DNA of 64,000 nucleotides, taken from NCBI RefSeq assembly GCF_014649855.1, contig NZ_BMTV01000025.1, positions 17,731 through 81,730 on the forward strand. The letters run 5' to 3'. The stretch's first letter is position 1, and each line of letters starts with the position of its first letter. Positions 42,712-50,709 of this stretch are shown here, piece after piece. Below the pieces are notes generated by a model. It worked only from the letters and a program-made list of their open reading frames with translations, ran no database searches and had not been told where the DNA came from. This DNA comes from Streptomyces roseolus (lineage in GTDB: Bacteria; Actinomycetota; Actinomycetes; Streptomycetales; Streptomycetaceae). A program made the position numbers and the translations under genes.

Positions 42712-44169
42712 ATGGCTTACGACGATCTCCGCTCGCTGCTCAGGGCCCTGGAGCGTGAAGGCGACCTCAAGCGCATCAAGGCCGAAGTCGACCCGTACCT
42801 GGAGGTCGGGGAGATCGTCGACCGGGTGAACAAGGCAGGAGGGCCCGCGCTTCTCTTCGAGAACGTGAAGGGCTCCGCCATGCCGCTCGCGATGAACGTG
42901 TTCGGCACGGACCGGAGGCTCCTCAAGGCGCTCGGCCTGAAGTCGTACGGGGAGATCAGCGAGAAGATCGGCGGGCTGCTCAAGCCCGAGCTTCCGCAGG
43001 GCTTCATCGGCGTCCGGGAGGCCTTCGGCAAGCTGGGCTCGATGGTCCACGTGCCGCCGAAGAAGGTGAAGTCCTCGGACGCGCCCGTGCAGGAGGTCGT
43101 CCTCACCGGCGACGACGTCGACCTCGACCTGCTGCCCGCGCTCTTCACCTGGCCCAAGGACGGCGGCTCCTTCTTCAACCTGGGCCTCACCCACACCAAG
43201 CACCCCGAGACCGGCGTGCGGAACCTGGGCCTGTACCGGCTCCAGCGGCACGACAAGCGCACCATCGGCATGCACTGGCAGATCCACAAGGACAGCCGGA
43301 ACCACTACGCGGTCGCCGCCGAGCGCGGCGAGCGGCTGCCGGTCGCGATCGCCTTCGGTTGCCCGCCGGCCGTCACGTACGCCTCCACCGCCCCGCTCCC
43401 CGGCGACATCGACGAGTACCTCTTCGCCGGCTTCGTGCAGGGCAAGCGGATCGAGATGGTCGACTGCAAGACCGTGCCGCTCCAGGTCCCGGCGAACGCC
43501 GAGGTCGTCGTCGAGGGCTGGCTGGAGCCGGGCGAGATGCTGCCGGAGGGCCCCTTCGGCGACCACACCGGCTTCTACACCCCGCAGGAACCGTTCCCCG
43601 CGCTGAAGATCGACTGCGTCACCATGCGGAAGCGCCCGCTGCTCCAGTCGATCGTGGTCGGCCGGCCGCCGACCGAGGACGGGCCGCTCGGGCGGGCGAC
43701 GGAGCGCTTCTTCCTGCCGCTCCTCAAGATCATCATTCCGGACATCGTCGACTACCACCTGCCGGAGTCGGGCGGCTTCCACAACTGCGCGATCGTCTCG
43801 ATCGACAAGAAGTACCCGAAGCACGCGCAGAAGGTCATGCACGCCATCTGGGGCGCCCACATGATGTCGCTGACCAAGCTGATCGTCGTGGTGGACAAGG
43901 ACTGCGACGTGCACGACCTCCACGAGGTCTCCTGGCGCGCCCTCGGGAACACCGACTACGCCCGCGACCTGACGGTCGTCGAGGGTCCGGTGGACCACTT
44001 GGACCACGCCTCGTACCAGCAGTTCTGGGGCGGCAAGGCGGGCATCGACGCCACGAGGAAGCTGCCGGAGGAGGGCTACACCCGGGACGGCGGCTGGCCG
44101 GACATGGTGGAGTCGGACCCGGCGACGGCGGCCCTGGTGGACCGCCGCTGGAAGGAGTACGGCCTGTGA
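42712..44169 (+). CDS. Menaquinone biosynthesis decarboxylase (UbiD family)
   Basis: The 485-residue enzyme is a UbiD-family decarboxylase. It would remove the carboxylate from the prenylated dihydroxynaphthoate intermediate of the futalosine menaquinone route, using prenylated FMN made by UbiX. It has the MAYDDLRSLLRALEREGDL start, GLYRLQRHDKRTIGMHWQIH, the ENVKG segment and the conserved EGPFGDHTGFYTP. GATACT ends 7 bases before ATG 42712, suggesting a leaderless mRNA. Its stop overlaps the mqnP GTG, and ubiX follows, so all partners are in one operon. Confidence 0.94.
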   Translation: MAYDDLRSLLRALEREGDLKRIKAEVDPYLEVGEIVDRVNKAGGPALLFENVKGSAMPLAMNVFGTDRRLLKALGLKSYGEISEKIGGLLKPELPQGFIGVREAFGKLGSMVHVPPKKVKSSDAPVQEVVLTGDDVDLDLLPALFTWPKDGGSFFNLGLTHTKHPETGVRNLGLYRLQRHDKRTIGMHWQIHKDSRNHYAVAAERGERLPVAIAFGCPPAVTYASTAPLPGDIDEYLFAGFVQGKRIEMVDCKTVPLQVPANAEVVVEGWLEPGEMLPEGPFGDHTGFYTPQEPFPALKIDCVTMRKRPLLQSIVVGRPPTEDGPLGRATERFFLPLLKIIIPDIVDYHLPESGGFHNCAIVSIDKKYPKHAQKVMHAIWGAHMMSLTKLIVVVDKDCDVHDLHEVSWRALGNTDYARDLTVVEGPVDHLDHASYQQFWGGKAGIDATRKLPEEGYTRDGGWPDMVESDPATAALVDRRWKEYGL

Positions 44170-45068
44170 CCACGGCCGCCGTCCCGGGCGCGCAGCCAGG
44201 GCGTACGAGGGCTTTCCTGCGGCTCGTGATGATCGAGCACTCGGTCTTCGCGCTGCCCTTCGCCTACATCGCCTCGCTGACGGCCATGTACCGGCTCGAC
44301 CGGAAGATCGACTGGTGGACCCTCTTCCTCGTCACCGTCTGCATGGTGGGGCTCCGGACCTTCGCCATGGCCTGCAACCGGATCATCGACCGCGAGATCG
44401 ACGCGCGTAATCCGCGCACGGCGGGCCGCGAGCTGGTCACGGGCGCGGTGTCGGTGCGGTCGGCGTGGACCGGGGCCGGGATCGCGGTGGTCGTCTTCCT
44501 CGGCGCCGCCGCCCTGCTGAACCCGCTCTGCCTGGCGCTCGCGCCGCTCGCCGTCGTCCCGATGGTGGTCTACCCGTACGGCAAGCGGTTCACGAACTTC
44601 CCGCACGCGATCCTCGGCCTCGCCCAGGCCATAGGGCCCCTCGGGGCCTGGCTCGCGGTGACGGGGGAGTGGTCCTGGGACGCGGTGATCCTGGGCCTCG
44701 CGGTCGGCGTCTGGATCGGCGGCTTCGACCTGATCTTCGCCTGCCAGGACGTGCAGGCGGACCGGGCGCACGGCGTGATGTCGGTGCCGGCCCGCTTCGG
44801 GATCCCGGCGGCGCTGTGGGGCGCCCGCGCCTCCGCGGTCGTCACCACGGGCCTGCTGGTCTGGTACGCGCTGGCCACGGACGCGGGCCTGTTCTTCTGG
44901 ATCGGCCTGGTGATCGTCGTCGCGGCCTTCTGCTACGAGCACTCGATCGTGAAGCCGCACGACCTGTCGCGGCTGAACCGGGCGTTCTTCACGACGAACG
45001 GTTTCATCGGGATCTCGCTCTTCCTCTGCGCCCTGCTCGACCTGCTGGTCCGCGGGCTCACCCTCTAG
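44166..45068 (+). CDS. mqnP: Menaquinone biosynthesis prenyltransferase MqnP (UbiA family)
   Basis: The 300-residue membrane enzyme attaches the isoprenoid chain in the futalosine pathway. It carries the first Asp-rich motif NRIIDREIDARNPRTAGR and the second DLIFACQDVQADRAHGVMSV, both binding Mg2+-diphosphate, and about eight helices. The GTG at 44166 overlaps the UbiD-type stop by 4 bases (GTGA). ubiX starts 10 bases after its end. Confidence 0.94.
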   Translation: MTTAAVPGAQPGRTRAFLRLVMIEHSVFALPFAYIASLTAMYRLDRKIDWWTLFLVTVCMVGLRTFAMACNRIIDREIDARNPRTAGRELVTGAVSVRSAWTGAGIAVVVFLGAAALLNPLCLALAPLAVVPMVVYPYGKRFTNFPHAILGLAQAIGPLGAWLAVTGEWSWDAVILGLAVGVWIGGFDLIFACQDVQADRAHGVMSVPARFGIPAALWGARASAVVTTGLLVWYALATDAGLFFWIGLVIVVAAFCYEHSIVKPHDLSRLNRAFFTTNGFIGISLFLCALLDLLVRGLTL

Positions 45069-45078
45069 GCTCCGGGAC

Positions 45079-45768
45079 ATGGACGACGGCAAGCGCACCC
45101 CGTGGGTCGTGGGGGTTTCCGGGGCGTCGGGGACGCCGTACGCGGCTTCCGTGCTGAGGGGGCTGCTCGCCGCGGGGGAGGGCGTCGACCTGATCGTCTC
45201 GCGGGCCTCGCGGCTGACGCTGCTCGACGAGACGGGGATCGGCTTCCGGGACGCGCACTGGCGCGAGGACCTGGCGGCGTGGCTGGCGCGGGGCGCGGAC
45301 GGGAAGCCGGACGCGTACGACGTGCCGGTGGACGCTCTGGACGGCGTGCGGTACTGGGCGGCCGGCGACCTGGCGGCGGGGCCGTCCTCGGGGTCGTACC
45401 CGGCGAAGGGGATGCTGATCGTGCCGGCCTCGACCGCCGCGGTGGCGGGAGTGGCGCTCGGTCTGTCGAAGGACCTCTTGCAGCGGGTGGCGAGCGTGAC
45501 GCTCAAGGAGCGGCGTCCGCTGGTCGTCGCGGTGCGGGAGACCCCGCTGAGCGGGCAGACGCTGAAGCAGATGGTGGCGCTGGACGAGGCGGGCGCCGTG
45601 GTGCTGCCCGCCTCTCCGGCGTTCTACGCGGGGGCGACGCACATCCAGGACCTGGTGGACTTCGTCGCCGGGCGGGTGCTCGACGCGGCAGGGGTGCCGC
45701 ACGGGCTGTACCGCCGGTGGCGGGGGGAACTCGGAGGAGGAGCTCCGGGGGTTCCCCGTGCCGGTTAG
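45079..45768 (+). CDS. ubiX: UbiX family flavin prenyltransferase
   Basis: The 229-residue flavoprotein makes prenylated FMN, the cofactor needed by the UbiD-type decarboxylase encoded two genes upstream. It shows VGVSGASGTPYAASVLRGLL, LIVSRASRLTLLDETG, and LIVPASTAAVAGVALGLSKD, followed by RRPLVVAVRETPLSGQTLKQM. In futalosine literature this member is called MqnM. It ends the UbiD-mqnP-ubiX operon and converges on a small basic-protein gene by 4 bases. Confidence 0.94.
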   Translation: MDDGKRTPWVVGVSGASGTPYAASVLRGLLAAGEGVDLIVSRASRLTLLDETGIGFRDAHWREDLAAWLARGADGKPDAYDVPVDALDGVRYWAAGDLAAGPSSGSYPAKGMLIVPASTAAVAGVALGLSKDLLQRVASVTLKERRPLVVAVRETPLSGQTLKQMVALDEAGAVVLPASPAFYAGATHIQDLVDFVAGRVLDAAGVPHGLYRRWRGELGGGAPGVPRAG

Positions 45769-45890
45769 CGCTTCTTCGCGGCCTTCTTCGGGGCGCGCTT
45801 CGAGGCGGAGGCGGTCTGGTGGGCACGCGAGCGGTTGGCCAGGTCCTGAAGCTCGCGCATACGGGCGTAGGCCATCTCGATCGTGTACAC
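45765..45890 (-). CDS. Small basic protein, 41 residues
   Basis: From GTG 45890 the product is MYTIEMAYARMRELQDLANR followed by a Lys/Ala/Arg-rich tail ending KRAPKKAAKKR. AGGAG lies about 10 bases upstream. The tail is histone-H1-like and could bind nucleic acid. I recognise the type as a recurring streptomycete small protein but know no function. The frame upstream of the GTG is AT-richer, non-coding text. Confidence 0.7.
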   Translation of the reverse strand: MYTIEMAYARMRELQDLANRSRAHQTASASKRAPKKAAKKR

Positions 45891-46015
45891 GGTGTTCTCA
45901 CTCCTGAAAGATCGTCTTTGATCTGTTGAAAGATTCGCAGGCTCAAAACCCCTGCATGCCTTAGATTCTACACCTAAACTTGCGGTATCGCTGGACAATG
46001 GAAGGTCGTATACCT

Positions 46016-46471
46016 ATGGACGCCGTGGACAGGCAGCTCATCCAGGCCCTGCGCGAGAACGGCCGCGCCTCGTACGCCGAGCTGGGCCGGCTCGTGGGGC
46101 TCTCCGGGCCCTCCGTCACCGACCGCATCAACCGCCTGGAGGCGGCCGGGGTCATCACCGGCTACCGCGCCACCGTCGACGCCGCCTCGCTCGGTCTCGG
46201 CGTCACCGCCCTCATCGGCATCTCCCTCTCCGACGCCGCCGACCACGAGGACGTGGCCCGCCGCCTGAAGGACCTCGCCGAGATCGAGGACTGCTGGTTC
46301 ATCGCCGGCGACGACTCCTTCATGCTCAAGGTCCGCGCCAACGACGTCGACGGCCTGGAGAAGACCATCCGCCGCCTCTCCGGCACCAAGGGCGTGTCGA
46401 GGACCCGGACGACGATCGTGCTCTCCACCAAGTGGGAGAACCGGGTCGGGGACCTGCCCGAAGAGGCCTGA
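46016..46471 (+). CDS. Lrp/AsnC family transcriptional regulator
   Basis: The 151-residue regulator has the AsnC helix-turn-helix (MDAVDRQLIQALRENGRASY, LVGLSGPSVTDRINRLEAAG) and a C-terminal RAM domain (LIGISLSDAADHEDVARRLK, CWFIAGDDSFMLKVRANDVD). RAM domains bind amino acids or small effectors and form dimers/octamers. The AT-rich 125-base region to the divergent small basic gene contains gattctacacctaaac text that may be its own operator. It sits between the ubiX operon and mqnE, so control of menaquinone genes is possible but unproven. Confidence 0.92.
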   Translation: MDAVDRQLIQALRENGRASYAELGRLVGLSGPSVTDRINRLEAAGVITGYRATVDAASLGLGVTALIGISLSDAADHEDVARRLKDLAEIEDCWFIAGDDSFMLKVRANDVDGLEKTIRRLSGTKGVSRTRTTIVLSTKWENRVGDLPEEA

Positions 46472-46492
46472 CGCGGAGCGGCAATGGGGGTG

Positions 46493-46516
46493 CCTCCCGC
46501 CCGAAGGGTGGGGGAG
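46493..46516 (+). repeat. Streptomyces-type intergenic hairpin repeat before mqnE
   Basis: ctcccgccc-gaa-gggtgggggag forms a hairpin of about 9 bp with one G-U pair and one bulge. This text (cctcccgcccgaagggtggg) is of a kind seen repeatedly between Streptomyces genes. It lies 22 bases after the AsnC stop and may act as a weak terminator. Confidence 0.6.
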
Positions 46517-46563
46517 TACGGTGGGTGAAGCCTGATTTCGTCGGATACATGGGAGGCGGCCGC

Positions 46564-47727
46564 ATGGACGCGGGGCTCAAGCGGGAGCTGGAGCAGAAGG
46601 TGCTCGCCGGTGAGCGGCTGAGCCGTGAGGACGGCATCGCCCTCTACGACTCCGACGACCTCGCCTGGCTCGGCGGGCTGGCCCACGAGGTCAGGACCCG
46701 CAAGAACGGCGACGTGGTCCACTTCAATGTCAACCGGCATCTGAACATGACCAACGTCTGCACCGCCTCCTGCGCCTACTGCTCCTTCCAGCGCAAGCCG
46801 GGCGAGAAGGACGCGTACACGATGCGCATCGAGGAGGCCGTCCGCCTCGCCAAGGCGATGGAGAACGAGAACCTCACCGAGCTCCACATCGTCAACGGGC
46901 TCCACCCCAACCTGCCCTGGCGGTACTACCCCCGGTCGCTGAGCGAGCTGAAGAAGGCGCTGCCGAACGTCTCCCTCAAGGCCTTCACCGCCACCGAGAT
47001 CCACCACTTCGAGACCATCTCGGGCCTGTCGGCCTCCGACATCCTCGACGAGCTCATCGAGGCGGGCCTGGAGTCGCTGACCGGCGGCGGCGCCGAGATC
47101 TTCGACTGGGAGGTCCGGCAGCACATCGTGGACCACCGCACCCACTGGGAGGACTGGTCCCGGATCCACCGCCTCGCCCACGAGAAGGGCCTGAAGACCC
47201 CCTCGACGATGCTGTACGGGCACATCGAGGAGCCGCGCCACCGCGTCGACCACGTGCTGCGGCTGCGGGAACTCCAGGACGAGACCGGCGGCTTCCAGGT
47301 CTTCATCCCGCTGCGCTACCAGCACGACTTCGTGGACATGCAGGACGGCAAGGTCCGCAACAAGCTCCAGGCGCGGACGACGATGGCGACCGGCGCGGAG
47401 GCCCTGAAGACCTTCGCGGTCTCCCGGCTCCTCTTCGACAACGTGCCGCACGTCAAGGTCTTCTGGGTCATGCACGGCGTGCAGACCGCCCAGCTCGCGC
47501 TCCAGCACGGGGCCGACGACATGGACGGCTCGGTGGTCGAGTACAAGATCACGCACGACGCCGACAACTACGGCACGCCGAACAAGCTCACCCGCGACGA
47601 CCTGCTGGAACTGATCCGCGACGCCGGCTTCCGGCCGGTCGAGCGGAACACCCGGTACGAGATCATCCGCGAGTACCCGGGCCCGGACGCGGGGCGGCGG
47701 GAGACGCCGCAGGCGATGCGGGTCTGA
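46564..47727 (+). CDS. mqnE: Aminofutalosine synthase MqnE
   Basis: The 387-residue radical-SAM enzyme joins 3-enolpyruvylbenzoate and SAM to make 6-amino-6-deoxyfutalosine, an early futalosine-pathway step. It has the cluster motif CTASCAYC (Cys66, Cys70, Cys73), LTELHIVNGLHPNLPWRYY and GGGAEIFDWEVRQHIVDHRT. ATG 46564 follows GGGAGG. It is transcribed alone, with a strong terminator directly after it, although it lies next to the late-pathway operon. Confidence 0.96.
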   Translation: MDAGLKRELEQKVLAGERLSREDGIALYDSDDLAWLGGLAHEVRTRKNGDVVHFNVNRHLNMTNVCTASCAYCSFQRKPGEKDAYTMRIEEAVRLAKAMENENLTELHIVNGLHPNLPWRYYPRSLSELKKALPNVSLKAFTATEIHHFETISGLSASDILDELIEAGLESLTGGGAEIFDWEVRQHIVDHRTHWEDWSRIHRLAHEKGLKTPSTMLYGHIEEPRHRVDHVLRLRELQDETGGFQVFIPLRYQHDFVDMQDGKVRNKLQARTTMATGAEALKTFAVSRLLFDNVPHVKVFWVMHGVQTAQLALQHGADDMDGSVVEYKITHDADNYGTPNKLTRDDLLELIRDAGFRPVERNTRYEIIREYPGPDAGRRETPQAMRV

Positions 47728-47742
47728 CGTCCGTCCACGGAG

Positions 47743-47773
47743 GAAGGGCCGGCGGGATCCCCGCCGGCCCTTC
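47743..47773. terminator. Terminator hairpin between mqnE and AraC gene
   Basis: A perfect 14-bp stem (47743-47756 with 47760-47773) has a 3-base loop, atc. It lies 16 bases after the mqnE stop and touches the end of the converging AraC gene, so it can serve both strands. Confidence 0.9.
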
Positions 47774-47775
47774 TC

Positions 47776-48651
47776 TCATGCCCCGGTGTGCTCCACCGGG
47801 ATCCACAGCTCCGCCGCCGCGGTCTTCCAGTCCTCCGCCGGGCGGACCGAGAGGATCTCGGGGCCGGGGCGGCTCCGGTACGGGTTCGACGGGAACCACT
47901 CGGTGAAGACGTCCCGCCAGAGGTACTGGAGCGCCTGCGGGTAGGGGCCCTCGCTCTCGAAGACGGCCCAGGTGCCGGCGGGGACGCGGAGGCTCTCGTA
48001 CGCCTCCGACGCCTCCGTCTCCTCGGGGCCGGTGACCGCGCCGTACCAGTGGTCGAGCTCCACGCCCTCCTCGCGGCTGTCGGTGAGGTGGACGACGGCG
48101 GAGACGAGTCCGGGGGGTGCTCCGGCCGAGAGGCCGGCGAGCCGGTCCAGGGTCTCCCGGCCGAGCCCCCGGATCTGCGCGGCGATCGCCGGGTTCTCGC
48201 CCTCGTGGACGAGCGGGACCCGGGCCCTGCTGCCGGTGATCCGGAAGGCGTCCCGGGTCGTGACGCGGTACTTCATGCTGCTGTTCCCTTCGACGACGAG
48301 GCGGAAGGACATGCGCGGCTGGGCGGTGAGCACGGCGCCCGCGCGGCGGGCCTCGCCGGGCCCGACGCCGTGCACGGCGCGGAACGCGCGGGCGAACGCC
48401 TCCCCGGAGCCGTAGCCGTACCGGACGGCGATCTCCAGGAGCGTCCGCTCGCCGGCGAGCACCTCGGCGCCGGCGACGGTGAGCCGCCTGCGCCGCACGT
48501 ACTCCGACAGCGGCATCCCCGCGAGGGCGGAGAAGAGCCGCCGGAAGTGGTACTCGGACGTCGTGGCGATCCGGGCCAGCTCGGCCGGGTCGAGGTCGCC
48601 GTCGAGGCGCTCCTCGATGTGGTCGAGAGCCCGGTTCAGTCCGTCCAGCAC
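47776..48651 (-). CDS. AraC family regulator with GyrI-like effector domain
   Basis: The 291-residue regulator has a two-helix-turn-helix AraC domain first (LNRALDHIEERLDGDLDPAE, TSEYHFRRLFSALAGMPLSE, YGYGSGEAFARAFRAVHGVG). A GyrI/Rob-type effector-binding domain follows (YRVTTRDAFRITGSRARVPL to the end, GTWAVFESEGPYPQALQYLW). Such proteins sense drugs or lipophilic molecules. The GTG at 48651 is chosen because GGAAGGA lies 8 bases upstream. Confidence 0.92.
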   Translation of the reverse strand: MLDGLNRALDHIEERLDGDLDPAELARIATTSEYHFRRLFSALAGMPLSEYVRRRRLTVAGAEVLAGERTLLEIAVRYGYGSGEAFARAFRAVHGVGPGEARRAGAVLTAQPRMSFRLVVEGNSSMKYRVTTRDAFRITGSRARVPLVHEGENPAIAAQIRGLGRETLDRLAGLSAGAPPGLVSAVVHLTDSREEGVELDHWYGAVTGPEETEASEAYESLRVPAGTWAVFESEGPYPQALQYLWRDVFTEWFPSNPYRSRPGPEILSVRPAEDWKTAAAELWIPVEHTGA

Positions 48652-48729
48652 GGTGGGTCCTTCCTGTTTCCTGCGATGCCCCCACCGTAGGAACGGGCGG
48701 CGGGGCGGCACCCGACAATCCGTGCCCGG

Positions 48730-49263
48730 TCAGGTCAGGGGCAGCAGCATGGTGATGTCGTCGCGGTCGTCGCCGGGAGCCACGCGGATGGCGCCGGGGA
48801 CGCGCCCGACCTCCTTGTACCCGGCCTTCGCGTAGAAGGCGTCCACGCCGGTGCCACCGCGGACGCTGAGCCGGATGGCCTCGATCGCCTCGAAGCCGGG
48901 GGCGGTGCGGGCGGTGTGCTCGACGGCCGCCATCAGGTCGCGACCGTACCCCTTGCCCTGGTGCTTCGGGTGGACCATCACCGTGTACAGCCACACCCAG
49001 TGGGTCATCAGGCGGTGGGCGTTGAAGGTGAAGAAGGCGGTGGCGGCGACCTCCCCGTCCTCGTCGCGCCCGACCAGGAGCCGGGTGGTGCCCTGGACCA
49101 TGGCGGCGAGGTGGGTGCGGAGGGCGGGACGGATCTCCTCGGCGGTGACGGGCGGGACGAAGCCGACGGCGCCGCCGGCGTTGGAGACGTCGGCCCAGAG
49201 GGCGAGGATGCCGTCGGTCAGGGCCGGGTCGACGGCCGGATCAGCCTCGAAAGTAAGGGTCAT
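48730..49263 (-). CDS. GNAT family N-acetyltransferase
   Basis: The 177-residue protein has the acetyl-CoA loop VHPKHQGKGYGRDLMAAVEH and the later IRLSVRGGTGVDAFYAKAGY block. The substrate is unknown. ATG 49263 is preferred because TACAGT ends 6 bases before it, the leaderless pattern seen elsewhere in the window; no Shine-Dalgarno is visible. An ATG 12 codons upstream is the alternative. Confidence 0.88.
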   Translation of the reverse strand: MTLTFEADPAVDPALTDGILALWADVSNAGGAVGFVPPVTAEEIRPALRTHLAAMVQGTTRLLVGRDEDGEVAATAFFTFNAHRLMTHWVWLYTVMVHPKHQGKGYGRDLMAAVEHTARTAPGFEAIEAIRLSVRGGTGVDAFYAKAGYKEVGRVPGAIRVAPGDDRDDITMLLPLT

Positions 49264-49458
49264 AAATGGACTGTATCTATTACTCGCGGCGTGCCTCAAG
49301 GGGATTCCGCCCCTCGGACGCCCGTCGGCCGGGGCGGGCGTAACCGGCCCCCGCCTCCGGCGGGCGCCCCTCCCCGTGCTTCACTGGGGGACGCTCGTCC
49401 CGTAATGGGAAGGTTCGGCACCCCGGAACCCCGGAACCTCGGAACGAAAGAGTGGGTC

Positions 49459-49725
49459 ATGCTCCGCTACTCGCTGATGCGCCTCGGCATCTTCGCCGGG
49501 TGTTTCCTCGCCCTGTGGGGCCTCGTCTACGTCGGCGCGCTCCCGCGCGGCCTCGGCGACTCCAACCTCCTGTGGGTCCTGCTCCTCTCCATCGTCGTCT
49601 CGGCCCCCCTGAGCTTCGTCCTGCTCCGCAGGCAGCGCGACGACCTGAGCACCGAGATCGTCGAGAAGGTCGACCGCGCCAAGAACCGCCTCCACGACAA
49701 CCGCACCCGCGAGGACGCGGTCTAG
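49459..49725 (+). CDS. DUF4229 membrane protein
   Basis: The 88-residue product begins MLRYSLMRLGIFAGCFLALW and has two membrane helices joined by a short GALPRGLGDSN loop. A charged C-terminal helix follows (RRQRDDLSTEIVEKVDRAKN). This matches DUF4229, small actinobacterial inner-membrane proteins of unknown function. The GntR-like UTRA gene follows 30 bases later and is likely co-transcribed. Confidence 0.9.
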   Translation: MLRYSLMRLGIFAGCFLALWGLVYVGALPRGLGDSNLLWVLLLSIVVSAPLSFVLLRRQRDDLSTEIVEKVDRAKNRLHDNRTREDAV

Positions 49726-49755
49726 GACGAGCCGGCTCCGCCCGGAGGCACGTAC

Positions 49756-50301
49756 ATGGCGGACGATGCGTGGATCGGCGAGGCCGCGCCGTACCTGGCC
49801 CCGCGCGAGGCCGGGCAGAGTGACGCGTGGACCGACGAGGCCGCTCGCCGCGGGCGCCGGGGCGGGCAGCGGCTTCTCCACGCGGGTGAGGTGGAGGCCC
49901 CCGAGGCCGTGCGGGCGGCCCTCGGGCTGTCCGTCGGTGAGCGGGCGGTCGTGCGGCGCCGGCTGATCCTGCTGGACGACCGGCCCGTCGAGCTGGCCGA
50001 TTCGTACTACCCCCTCTCCGTCGCCTCCGGCACCTCCCTGGCCGAGCCGCGCAAGGTGCCCGGCGGTGCCGTCACCCTGCTCGAGGAGCTCGGGTACGTC
50101 GGGGCGGAGGTCGTCGAGGACGTGAGTGCCGGGCTGGCCGCCGGGGAGGAGCGCGAGCACCTCGGGCTGGCCGAGGGGAGTGCCGTCCTCCGGCTGCTGC
50201 GGCTGACGCGGACCGCCGACGGGACGCCCATGGAAGCGGCCCTGATGGTCATGCCGGACGGCAGGCACCTCACCTACCGGCTCGGGAGGCGGGACGCGTG
50301 A
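49756..50301 (+). CDS. Stand-alone UTRA-domain (GntR C-terminal type) protein without DNA-binding domain
   Basis: The 181-residue protein has a UTRA ligand-binding domain (VRAALGLSVGERAVVRRRLI, LADSYYPLSVASGTSLAEPR, GAVTLLEELGYVGAEVVEDV). Where GntR/HutC regulators have a winged helix, it has only about 38 residues with an Asp/Ala/Arg-rich leader (MADDAWIGEAAPYLAPREAG). It cannot bind DNA by the normal GntR route. GGAGG precedes ATG 49756, so this start is well supported. It may be an effector-sensing partner protein or a remnant of a regulator. Confidence 0.85.
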   Translation: MADDAWIGEAAPYLAPREAGQSDAWTDEAARRGRRGGQRLLHAGEVEAPEAVRAALGLSVGERAVVRRRLILLDDRPVELADSYYPLSVASGTSLAEPRKVPGGAVTLLEELGYVGAEVVEDVSAGLAAGEEREHLGLAEGSAVLRLLRLTRTADGTPMEAALMVMPDGRHLTYRLGRRDA

Positions 50302-50369
50302 GGGCGGTACCGGCTCTCCGTGGAGGGCGGGGAGATGTAGGGGCCGCGTAAGGTACCTCACAGATCGGG

Positions 50370-50407
50370 CACCCCTGGTGTGAGCCGGACGGCTCTCACC
50401 AGGGGTG
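50370..50407 (+). terminator. Terminator after the UTRA gene
   Basis: CACCCCTGGTG-t-GAGCC (50370-50386) pairs with GGCTC-t-CACCAGGGGTG (50391-50407) around a 4-base loop; only a T-T mismatch interrupts the 17-bp stem. Downstream ttggcgttt is a weak T-run. Confidence 0.9.
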
Positions 50408-50441
50408 TTGGCGTTTCGGCCGGAGGTGGCCGGTTCTTCGT

Positions 50442-50485
50442 CTCAAAGAAGGGCTTTGAGGTTCTCAAAGTTCAAGTGTTAACGT
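50442..50485 (+). promoter_or_regulatory. Promoter and CTCAAAG dyad of the leader peptide/symporter unit
   Basis: CTCAAAG (50442-50448) and CTTTGAG (50454-50460) form a 7-bp dyad, and a third CTCAAAG lies at 50464-50470. TTGAGG (50456-50461) and TAACGT (50480-50485) are 18 bases apart and could be -35/-10 boxes. They would start RNA about one base before the leader-peptide ATG at 50493, so the peptide would be near-leaderless. Confidence 0.6.
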
Positions 50486-50492
50486 ATCGACC

Positions 50493-50603
50493 ATGACGAC
50501 AGCAGAGCGCCTCCTCGACGCCGCGGGCACCCCGCTCGTGGCGCGCCTGCACGTCGATCTCTGCCGCTGTATGTCCGCGGCCTGTTGTCGCCGCGAGTCC
50601 TGA
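50493..50603 (+). CDS. Cysteine-rich putative leader peptide
   Basis: This 36-codon ORF encodes MTTAERLLDAAGTPLVARLH then VDLCRCMSAACCRRES, with four Cys in the last third. The VARLHVDLCRC text is typical of streptomycete putative leader peptides, and polycysteine upstream ORFs in mycobacteria attenuate downstream genes in response to cysteine. It ends 106 bases before a DAACS-type symporter gene, a family that includes the cystine transporter TcyP. A 5-bp hairpin (CGTAT/ATACG, 50676-50691) lies just before the symporter ribosome site. Cysteine sensing is inferred. Confidence 0.75.
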   Translation: MTTAERLLDAAGTPLVARLHVDLCRCMSAACCRRES

Positions 50604-50709
50604 GGCCCCGGCCTCCCCGGCAGCATGCAGCGGCGCCCCGCGCGAGAGCGCGTGAGTGTGCCGCACCCCCCATTCCGTATTCCCCGATACGCATCAGTGG
50701 AGTGTGTTC

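Noticed and set aside
42124..44007. A 627-codon minus-strand frame across the UbiD-type gene
   Set aside because: The part above 42621 is antisense to a confidently identified UbiD gene; only the PLDc_N protein at its end is real.
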